64,000 nucleotides of DNA from Pseudomonas sp. MM211 (GTDB lineage: Bacteria > Pseudomonadota > Gammaproteobacteria > Pseudomonadales > Pseudomonadaceae): positions 3,720,001-3,784,000 of the forward strand of contig NZ_CP081942.1 in the NCBI RefSeq assembly GCF_020386635.1, in the 5' to 3' direction. Under the pieces are notes generated by a model, which was given only the letters and a program-made list of their open reading frames with translations, made no database searches and had not been told where the DNA came from. Positions 57,466 through 64,000 of the stretch are shown piece after piece (the first letter of the stretch is position 1; every line of letters starts with the position of its first letter). A program made the position numbers and the translations under genes.

Positions 57466-58768
57466 GGCTGCGCCTCCCGTGCGTGCAGCGCATCAGCCAG
57501 GAACGTCAGCACGGCCTGCCAGCTCTCGCGGTTGGCACGGGCATTGGCTGCCGGCGTGCCGCCGCCACTGATCAGCACGCCGGCGACCGGATGAATTTTG
57601 GCGATCTGCGTGGTGGGCACGAAGGGAAAGCCGATGGCGTGGCCTGCCCCTTCGTTACGCACATGGGTGACCGGCCAGGCGTGCCCGGCCGCCTGCAATT
57701 CGGCTTGAATGCGCTCGCTGTAAGCGCTGGACGGCCAGAAACCATCATCAGTGCCCGAGATGAGCAGGATCGGCCCGTTGATGCGCTCCACCATAATGCG
57801 TGCCGCCGCGACGCTGGTTGCGTGCGCTTCCACCGCCACGAAGGCCGGCGCCTGGCGAATCGCCGCCCCGGTTTCGGGTGGCTGGTCGAAGGCGCGCCAG
57901 TCGGCTGCGGGGTTGTCCCTCCAGACATTACGCAGCGGCTGGCCACGCCATGTCCATGCGTCGGCGTCACGTGGCTGCTCCGGGCGCCCTGCCCGCAACG
58001 TGCCGTGGATTACCGCGCTCGGCACGTAGCCGATCACCGCGGAGACCAACTCGGGAAAGGTCGCCCCCAGCAGCAATGCCAGCTCCCCGCCACGAGACAG
58101 CCCGGCGACGGCGATGAAACCATGCTGCGGTTGCAGCTCGCGCTGCGCCCAGAGCAGTGCCTGCTCGAAATACTCCAGCGGCGTGTCGGAAATATGCTCG
58201 GGCCGCCCCGGCGCCTTGAAAAAGGCCAAAGCCAGTGCCGCATAGCCATGGGCGGAATACAGCGCCGCACGTTGCTCCGGCGTACCGCCCCCCGATCCAT
58301 TGAGCACGATCACCAGCGGGTGTATCCATCGCCAGCAGGACTGAACAAGGTTGCGGAGAGCCCCTCGTCGCGTATTTCACGGCGGCTCACGCCGGGGGCG
58401 AGAAAGCGCTGGGTGAGCGTGGCCGCGGCCCTGCCGCCCGCTGCATCGCGTATCTGCAATCGAATCGACAGGGCATCCAGCCCCTCACTGGCTTGCGGCC
58501 TGCGGGGAGCGCTCAGCTGGCGCAACGCCCACACCGGCGCCAGTGCTTCCAACTCGCTCCAGTCGCCAGCAAGCGGCACTTGTGCATCGATATCCAGCGC
58601 GCCGTGGGCAGCGACTTCGAAGCTGGCTTCGCTCTGCCAGAGGCTGCCATCGGGATGTTCCAGGGTCGTCGTCAGGTGCGCCACACCCGGGCTCAGCCCC
58701 AGCACCCGAATGCGCCGAGGCTGGTCGATCAGCCCATCGGCAATGTCGATTTCGAACGCTGGGGTCAT
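57462..58768 (-). pseudogene. BAAT/acyl-CoA thioester hydrolase-like protein, split by a frameshift
   Basis: An N-terminal Bile_Hydr_Trans-like domain (frame 58768 to 58310, 152 residues, ends FSPAGDGYTRW) and a C-terminal alpha/beta-hydrolase (frame from GTG 58313 to 57462, 283 residues, nucleophile in AGLSRGGELALL) meet at a GTGA overlap. Adding one C to a run of three near 58318 joins them as GDGYTPLVIVLNGSGGG, giving a 435-residue two-domain protein as in the family. The second frame lacks the first strand of the hydrolase when read alone. A translationally coupled pair cannot be excluded. Such enzymes cleave acyl-CoA or related esters. Confidence 0.72.
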
Positions 58769-59829
58769 TTCGCCGCCTCCGCCCGCTTGCGCAGCGCGTC
58801 ACGGTCGAAATCGTTGAAGGCGGGCACGAACTCGTTGGAGAACACCTGCTCCACCGGCACCTCGGCACTGGGGAACTCGCCCGCCTCGGCCATGGCCTTC
58901 ACCGCAGCGCGAATCGCCTCCAGGTCATATTGCCCCGGTACGCGCGGGCTGCCATCCGGGAAATACAGGGTGCGCTGCAAACGGCGAGCAAGCAGAGTCT
59001 TGGCGTCTTCGAGGCCCTTGCCCTGGGCATCGGCAGGCTTGCTTTCAGGGTGCTGACGCCAGAATGCCTGCACGCAGAACGCCGGGTTCACCTCGCAAAC
59101 GAACTGCGCCTCGGTATAGGCGCGGCCGAAGCGGCGGATCAGGTCAGGGTTGTCCTTGAAAGTGTCCTGGTGAGCGATGAAGCCGTTGCCGGGATTGTCC
59201 TGAAACACCTCGGGATACTGGATGCGCCGGATCGGCGTACCGGCAAGCTCCAGCATGTCACCCCAACTGTTATTGAAGTTGAGTGCATCCACCTGGCCGC
59301 TGCGCAGCGCCTGAAAGCCCGCGCCGAGCGCGCCGACGGCGACGAATTCGACGTTCTTGCCGGGCTCCAGGCCGGCGACGCGCAGGGCTGCGCGGCTGTT
59401 CGGCAAGGTGCCCCAGGTCAAAGCGCCGACCCCGATCTTCTTGCCCTCGAGATCGGCCAGGGTCTTGATCGGCGAATCGGCGAGCACCTGGTACTCCAGG
59501 GTCTGGCTGGGAACGCCATTGTAAAAATAACGCAGCGGCAACGGGTTCTTGTTGAAGTGACTGGAGAGTACCGGCTCAGCGACCGGGAAGCCGAAGGTCA
59601 CCCGTTTGCTGGCGACCTGCGGCAGCAAGGCGCCAGCCCCCTGGAAGACCACGGTCTCGACGCTCAGCCCCTGCTCCTTGAACAGCCCCAGTTCCTGGGC
59701 TGCGGCGTAAGGCGCGCCGTCATGCACAGCGGCGGGGATGGCAAGGGCGACGGTGACCTCGTCGAGGGCATGGGCGTGGCTGGCGCAAACCAGCGTGAGG
59801 GGCAGCAATGAGCGAATGGCGAAGCGCAT
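58765..59829 (-). CDS. ABC substrate-binding protein (SsuA/THI5/NMT1-like)
   Basis: This 354-residue secreted protein has a signal peptide (cleavage near HAHA) and an NMT1/THI5-like fold: VALAIPAAVHDGAPYAAAQELGLFKEQGL, IKTLADLEGKKIGVGALTWGTLPNS and SGQVDALNFNNSWGDMLE. Partner of the permease and ATPase downstream. It contains several Cys, unlike the sulfur-free SsuA-like protein, so a sulfur-starvation role is less certain. Overlaps the hydrolase start by 4 nt. Confidence 0.88.
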   Translation of the reverse strand: MRFAIRSLLPLTLVCASHAHALDEVTVALAIPAAVHDGAPYAAAQELGLFKEQGLSVETVVFQGAGALLPQVASKRVTFGFPVAEPVLSSHFNKNPLPLRYFYNGVPSQTLEYQVLADSPIKTLADLEGKKIGVGALTWGTLPNSRAALRVAGLEPGKNVEFVAVGALGAGFQALRSGQVDALNFNNSWGDMLELAGTPIRRIQYPEVFQDNPGNGFIAHQDTFKDNPDLIRRFGRAYTEAQFVCEVNPAFCVQAFWRQHPESKPADAQGKGLEDAKTLLARRLQRTLYFPDGSPRVPGQYDLEAIRAAVKAMAEAGEFPSAEVPVEQVFSNEFVPAFNDFDRDALRKRAEAAK

Positions 59830-59865
59830 GGAGGCAGATCCTAGGTAGGTTGAACGTCAGACGGT

Positions 59866-61395
59866 CTAGCGGTCCCTAGGCGCTCCGGTGGTCCGGCCAC
59901 TGTCCTGGAGGTGTTGCCGAGCCTTGTCGAGCAAGGCCTTGCGGTCGATCTTGTGGGTGGAAGCAAGCGGCAGGGTGTCGATGAACCACACCCGGCGCGG
60001 ATGCTGATAGGCCGGCGCGTGCTCAAGGGTGAAGGCCTTGATCTCGGCCTCACTGACCTGGCTGCCTTGGCGCCGAACGACGAAGGCCATGGGTTTGAAC
60101 CCTTTGATCTCGTCCTCGACCGGCACTACGCAGGCCTGCTGCACCGCGGGATGACGTTCGAGCAGCTTTTCCACCTCGCCGGGATAGATGTTCTCGCCGC
60201 CGCTAACGAACATGTCGTCACGGCGCCCCACGAAGGTGTGGAAACCATGGGTATCGCGGCGAAACACGTCGCCCGTCACGTAGAAGCCATCGGCCGTGAA
60301 GGGTGCGGCCAGATCAGGACGGTTGTGGTAACCGGACATCAGCCCGGGGCTCTTGAGCTCCAACACGCCCTCATCCGCCAGCTCGCCCGCTTCATCGCGC
60401 AAGCGCAGTTGCACATCCGGGTGGGCATACCCCACCGATAGCACCGGGCTGCTCAGCCCCTGCGGGTGGGCGCCGAAGACCACCGGCCCACCTTCGGTAG
60501 TGCCGTAGGCATTGATGATCCGTGCATTCGGCAGCAGGCGGTGGATCTGCTCCAGCAGGCTCGCACTCACCGGCGCCGAGCCCATGCGCACCACCCGCAC
60601 GGACGACAGGTCGGCGCGTTCCAGCAGCGCCTGCTCGCGCAGCATCATGGCGATCATCGGCGGCACGGCGGTCAGCCAGGTACAGCGGTAACGCTGGATC
60701 GCCTCGATATAGGTGGCGGCACTGAACTGCGGCAGCAGTATCGCGGTGGCACCGCTGGCCAGGACGAGCAGCGCCAGCGCCAGCGCATTCATGTGGTACA
60801 GCGGCGCCGCGATCAACGCACGCTCATCAATCAGCGGGGTGGCCTGCAAACGGGTGCGCACGATCCATAGATGGGCTCGGTGGCTGAGCACCACGCCCTT
60901 GGGCTTACCGGTGGAGCCAGAGGTGTAGAGCATCATCGCCGGCTCGTCACCCAGCGGCTGGAAGGCTTGCAAAGGCCCTGGCTGGGCGAAGGCCGCCAGG
61001 TCATCCGCCTCCAGCGATACGCGCGGCATGTTGGGGGCCGCGTCTCGATGCGGCGCGTCGCAGAACAGCAGGCGCGCACCACTGTCGGTGATCACATAGT
61101 CGGTCAGCGCCTTGGGGAATCGATGATTGACCGGCACGGCGACCAGCCCGGCGCGCATGATGCCGAGTACGGCCGCGATGGAAGCCACCGAGTTGAAGGC
61201 CAGCAAGGCAATGCGCTCCCCTACAGCGAAGCCGCGGGCACGCAGAGCACGGGCAATGCCATTGGCCAACTCGTCCAGTTCGCCGTAAGTGCAGCGCGAC
61301 TCGTTCAACTGGCTGTCGAGGCCGATGAAGGCCAGTCGCTCGCCCGGGCTGTCGGGGCCGATCACGCTGCCCAGATTGGCGATCTGCGCATTCAT
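59866..61395 (-). CDS. AMP-dependent acyl-CoA synthetase/ligase
   Basis: This 509-residue ANL-superfamily enzyme has the AMP loop LYTSGSTGKPKGVV near 165, NAYGTTEG near 325, YVTGDVFRRD near 405, GRRDDMFVSGGENIYPGEVE and the catalytic lysine in STHKIDRKALL near 490. It would activate a carboxylic acid to an acyl-CoA. Start at 61395 overlaps the VOC gene stop by 4 nt. Acid substrate unknown; the neighbouring thioesterase, hydrolase and oxidoreductase suggest a short degradation path. Confidence 0.9.
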   Translation of the reverse strand: MNAQIANLGSVIGPDSPGERLAFIGLDSQLNESRCTYGELDELANGIARALRARGFAVGERIALLAFNSVASIAAVLGIMRAGLVAVPVNHRFPKALTDYVITDSGARLLFCDAPHRDAAPNMPRVSLEADDLAAFAQPGPLQAFQPLGDEPAMMLYTSGSTGKPKGVVLSHRAHLWIVRTRLQATPLIDERALIAAPLYHMNALALALLVLASGATAILLPQFSAATYIEAIQRYRCTWLTAVPPMIAMMLREQALLERADLSSVRVVRMGSAPVSASLLEQIHRLLPNARIINAYGTTEGGPVVFGAHPQGLSSPVLSVGYAHPDVQLRLRDEAGELADEGVLELKSPGLMSGYHNRPDLAAPFTADGFYVTGDVFRRDTHGFHTFVGRRDDMFVSGGENIYPGEVEKLLERHPAVQQACVVPVEDEIKGFKPMAFVVRRQGSQVSEAEIKAFTLEHAPAYQHPRRVWFIDTLPLASTHKIDRKALLDKARQHLQDSGRTTGAPRDR

Positions 61396-62180
61396 GCCAG
61401 GCACTCCAGCACGGTGTCGAAGCCTGGGATGACGATGGTGACCCGATCGGCCTCCTGCCGATGGGGCAAACCGAGACTCGCGGCGCGGCGTGCCAGATCC
61501 GCCGGGGCGCCACCACGCAGGCCGATCGACACGAAGCGTTCGGGACGCCCGGGCTCTTCCTCTCCAACCTGCACACCCCTGATACGCCACGCCGCCTTAT
61601 CGATAACCTCGACGCTGAATCGTCCGTCGAAGCGCCCCAAACGCTCGAACGCCTGGCGTGTCTGTTCGGGGTGCTCGCTGAGCACCGTCAGCCGCTCGAT
61701 GCTGTGGATGCCGTTGGCGTGGCCCAGCCACTCGGGCCGCCAGACCAGCTCCGGTGTTTGGTGATGGCAGAAATACACCCGGCCAGCGGCGAACTGCCCA
61801 GGCACCAGCCGGACGGTGCCGAAGCGTGCTTCCAGCGAGGCACCATCGACCTCCACCGGCCTGGAGAAATGCTGCACCGGCTGAACCAGAAAGCCGGCCT
61901 GCACCAACGCCGCATGGGTGGCGCGGGGGTCGTCACTGGCCAGCACCAGGCCGTCGATACCAGGTGGGCTGTCGAGGATTTCCTGACGCAGACGCTCGCC
62001 CCCAACCGGCAGCCCGATCAACTCCAGGTAGCCCTCATCGAACATGATCAGGTTGTTGATCGAGCCGAGTGAGTGATGGCCACGGGGCGTGAGCGTAAAG
62101 CCCAGGCCCGCGAAGATGCCCGCCGCCGCATCGAGATCGAAGCGCGTGTTGATGACCAGGTGGTCCAGTGCCGCACTCAT
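61392..62180 (-). CDS. VOC-superfamily (glyoxalase-like) protein
   Basis: This 262-residue protein has two glyoxalase-like halves. The N-terminus LDHLVINTRFDLDAAAGIFAGLGFTLTPRGHHSLGSINNLIMFDEGYLELIG is typical of the Glyoxalase-like (PF13468-type) group. Metal-ligand candidates are the His of LDHLV and the Glu of YLELIG. Such proteins are lyases, isomerases or dioxygenases; the reaction here is unknown. It lies 4 nt after the PaaI gene and overlaps the ligase gene. Confidence 0.82.
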   Translation of the reverse strand: MSAALDHLVINTRFDLDAAAGIFAGLGFTLTPRGHHSLGSINNLIMFDEGYLELIGLPVGGERLRQEILDSPPGIDGLVLASDDPRATHAALVQAGFLVQPVQHFSRPVEVDGASLEARFGTVRLVPGQFAAGRVYFCHHQTPELVWRPEWLGHANGIHSIERLTVLSEHPEQTRQAFERLGRFDGRFSVEVIDKAAWRIRGVQVGEEEPGRPERFVSIGLRGGAPADLARRAASLGLPHRQEADRVTIVIPGFDTVLECLA

Positions 62181-62184
62181 GGGA

Positions 62185-62607
62185 TCACACCTTCGGGGCG
62201 GGCGTGGAATAGACGCCACGGCCGCTGGCGACCAGATTGCCTTCACCATCGAAGACCTGTGCTTCAGCCACCGAGAACTGCTTGCCGAACTTGATCACGG
62301 TGCCCGTGGCGCGCAGATCGCCTTTGGCTGGCCGGTGGTAGTCGACACGCAGATCGATGGTCGGCACGCCTTTGCCAGTCTTGGACACCAGCGCCCAGTC
62401 AGCGGTCAGGTCGACCAGCGCCGCGAGTATGCCGCCGTGGGTGTAGCCACCCTCGACATTCACCACCCATTCTTCGCGCCATTTTGCGCTGAGCTCGATG
62501 CTGCCCTCGCCCACAGCCAGAACCTGCAGGCCCAGCCATTGGTGATAAGGGCCCTTGAGCAGTTTGGCCTGGATATCGGCAGCGCTCGGAAGTGTCGTTT
62601 CGATCAT
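62185..62607 (-). CDS. PaaI-family hotdog thioesterase
   Basis: This 140-residue hotdog-fold acyl-CoA thioesterase has the helix motif GYTHGGILAALVDLTADWAL near residues 53-72, in which the Gly-Gly and acidic residue are typical of PaaI-type enzymes. It would release free acids from acyl-CoA, perhaps balancing the AMP-ligase. A perfect 14-bp stem-loop lies upstream of its start. Confidence 0.88.
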   Translation of the reverse strand: MIETTLPSAADIQAKLLKGPYHQWLGLQVLAVGEGSIELSAKWREEWVVNVEGGYTHGGILAALVDLTADWALVSKTGKGVPTIDLRVDYHRPAKGDLRATGTVIKFGKQFSVAEAQVFDGEGNLVASGRGVYSTPAPKV

Positions 62608-62637
62608 GAGATCAATCCTGTTGAGTGTTCAGAAGGT

Positions 62638-62669
62638 CGTGCAGTCGCCCGCAAACGGGCGACTGCACG
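62638..62669. terminator. Perfect 14-bp stem-loop between oxidoreductase and thioesterase genes
   Basis: Arms CGTGCAGTCGCCCG and CGGGCGACTGCACG flank a CAAA loop in the 83-bp gap. There is no T-run. It may end one transcript or mark a processing point within the cluster. Confidence 0.55.
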
Positions 62670-62690
62670 GTGCTGGTTGATGCAAGCGGA

Positions 62691-63707
62691 TCAAGGCGTG
62701 ACGACCACCTTGCCCAGCACTTCGCGATCACGGATCAGCGCCAGGCCTTCAGCGGCCTGTTCAAGGGGCAGTACGCGGTCGATGATCGGGTCGATCCGGC
62801 CTTCGGCGATCAGGTCGAGGAGCCCGACCAGGTTGTCTTCGTAAAAGCTGTTCGAGCCTTTGATGTTGAGCTCGAAGCTCCAGACGTAGCGCAGGTCTTC
62901 CTTGGGGTCGTGGCCGGCGGTAGCGCCACACACCAGCAGCGTGCCGCCGCGCTTGATGCACTTGAGCGATGGCAGCCAGGTGTCGCCGCCGGTGAAGTTG
63001 ATCACCACGTCCACGCCGCCTTCGTAGTTGCGGCGCTGCGGCTTGCCGTACTGGCCGATGGCCCACTTGGAGAAGTCGGTGTCGCGGTAGTTGATGACGT
63101 GGTCGGCGCCCAGCGCCTTGAGGCGCTCGCCCTTCTCGTCACTGCCCGCACAGGCGATCACCTCGGCACCCAGCAGTTTGGCGAGAATCACGCAGGCGGT
63201 TCCCACGCCACCGCTGGCACCGAGGATCAGCACGCGGTCACCTGCCTTCACGGTGTTGTGGGTAATCAGCATGCGGTGGGCGGTGCCATAGGCCACTGGC
63301 AAGGCCGCTGCCTGTTCGAAACTCACGGCATCGGGCAGACGAATCAGTTGCCGCGCATCGACCAGGGCGTACTCGGCCATGCCGCCGTCGACCATCTCGC
63401 CCATCAGGCCAACGTCGGGTTTCAGCGGGTTGATCAGCACGCGGTCACCGACCTTCCAGCCTTCGACACCTTCACCCAGCTCGCTGATGGTGCCGGCCAG
63501 ATCGAGGCCGATGACCACCGGCAGCGGCACCTTGATGCCGGGCATGCCCTTCACCGTGAAGACGTCGTGGTAATTGAAGGACGATGCGCCAACGCGAATT
63601 ACCACGTGTCCGCTGCCCACTGCCGGTATCGGCTTGTCGGTGACGACGCGCAACTGGTCGAGGTCGCCGTGTTCGTCGAGTACCAGGGCTTTCATGGTCT
63701 TGCTCAC
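62691..63707 (-). CDS. MDR-superfamily NAD(P)H oxidoreductase (quinone reductase-like)
   Basis: This 338-residue medium-chain dehydrogenase/reductase has the nucleotide-binding motif ILGASGGVGTACVILAKLLGAEVIACAGSDEK near residues 170-200. The catalytic-zinc cysteine and the four-Cys structural zinc lobe are missing (GEMVDGGMAEYA in their place), so it is a zinc-free enoyl/quinone reductase-like enzyme rather than an alcohol dehydrogenase. GTG at 63707 has a GGAGAC box; the ATG at 63695 is an alternative. It lies 17 bp after a binding-protein gene. Confidence 0.87.
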   Translation of the reverse strand: MSKTMKALVLDEHGDLDQLRVVTDKPIPAVGSGHVVIRVGASSFNYHDVFTVKGMPGIKVPLPVVIGLDLAGTISELGEGVEGWKVGDRVLINPLKPDVGLMGEMVDGGMAEYALVDARQLIRLPDAVSFEQAAALPVAYGTAHRMLITHNTVKAGDRVLILGASGGVGTACVILAKLLGAEVIACAGSDEKGERLKALGADHVINYRDTDFSKWAIGQYGKPQRRNYEGGVDVVINFTGGDTWLPSLKCIKRGGTLLVCGATAGHDPKEDLRYVWSFELNIKGSNSFYEDNLVGLLDLIAEGRIDPIIDRVLPLEQAAEGLALIRDREVLGKVVVTP

Positions 63708-63724
63708 AGTCGTTGTCTCCGTGA

Positions 63725-64000
63725 TTACTTGATGTGTTTGGCTTGGTTGTAGGGTTCGGTGGCGAACAGGTCGTCCTTGAGTTCGCCCTTGATCAGGCCG
63801 CCGTCGACGAACACCTGGTGCTGACGACGCAGGGTCTCGATGTCCGCTGGCTCGAAGGCGATGCGGTTCATCGCATCCCACTGGCCGACGTACACGCGGG
63901 CATCCTTCTCCGGCAGGTTGGCGCTCTTCTGCAGAATGCGGACGACTTCATCCGGGTTCGCCTTGCCCCAGGCGAGTGTGTCGCGCAGGCCAGCGATGAC
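63725..64000 (-). CDS. ABC substrate-binding protein, C-terminal part (runs off right edge)
   Basis: The last 91 residues are visible, from VIAGLRDTLAWGKANPDEVVRILQK to the stop at 63725. The pattern (ANPDEVVRILQKSANLPEKDA, FVDGGLIKGEL...DDLFATEPYNQA) is the C-terminal lobe of SsuA/NMT1-type binding proteins. It would be the second binding protein of the 54-64 kb cluster. The start and signal peptide are outside the window. Confidence 0.75.
   Translation of the reverse strand, partial: VIAGLRDTLAWGKANPDEVVRILQKSANLPEKDARVYVGQWDAMNRIAFEPADIETLRRQHQVFVDGGLIKGELKDDLFATEPYNQAKHIK

Overview
The window reads as chromosomal DNA of a Pseudomonas species. It is GC-rich, with an AmpC beta-lactamase, AlaC, a sigma-54-controlled 3-hydroxybutyrate operon, a PilT/PilU-type ATPase and an msuDC-sfnR sulfonate operon. 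I saw no rRNA, tRNA, CRISPR array, insertion sequence or prophage gene. Codon style is uniform apart from an AT-rich spacer near 12.9-13.3 kb.

Layout. (1) 1-12.8 kb is mostly core genome: ampC (cut by the left edge), alaC, hbcR with the 3-hydroxybutyrate operon (permease, dehydrogenase, acetoacetyl-CoA synthetase), a periplasmic binding protein, a thioredoxin-fold protein, a PilU-like ATPase, ppiC and sseA. (2) 13.4-21.9 kb holds sulfonate genes: msuD-msuC-sfnR, a chemoreceptor and a reversed ssuACB-type importer. (3) 22.4-26.8 kb is a five-gene minus-strand operon (GNAT, ABC exporter, NUDIX, aldo/keto reductase, P-loop kinase). (4) 27.0-37.1 kb is module A: a family-5 binding protein, DppB, DppC and a frameshifted fused DppDF, followed by HIT, GNAT and MFS genes, with a TonB receptor upstream. 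(5) 37.5-51.5 kb is module B, a run of ten genes in which a TonB receptor and a peptide-type ABC importer are interleaved with two flavin LLM monooxygenases, two SfnB/DszC-like flavoenzymes and an aldo/keto reductase. (6) 51.9-54.1 kb is a third TonB receptor, frameshifted. (7) 54.3-64.0 kb is a catabolic and transport cluster: Ntn-hydrolase, ABC importer, split BAAT-like hydrolase, AMP-ligase, VOC protein, PaaI thioesterase, oxidoreductase and two binding proteins.

How the genes work together. Regions 2-6 look like one sulfur-starvation island. SfnR, a sigma-54 activator without a receiver domain, is encoded in it. I find -24/-12 elements in front of seven of its transcription units. At four of these (msuD, ssuA, the GNAT operon and the module A binding protein) a shared 18-bp dyad, CTGTYTGC-N5-AACAG, lies 93-107 bp upstream of the -12 element, as expected for activator sites. 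Several products are nearly free of Cys and Met; the SsuA-like protein has none after its first residue. TonB receptors would take organosulfur compounds across the outer membrane, ABC systems across the inner membrane, and FMNH2-dependent enzymes would release sulfite. No flavin reductase is visible, so FMNH2 must come from elsewhere.

Four genes (fused DppDF of module A, TonB receptors 1 and 3, the BAAT-like hydrolase) carry single frameshifts. Whether these are assembly errors or real decay cannot be decided from the sequence alone. All functional statements rest on recognised motifs and context; no database search was run.
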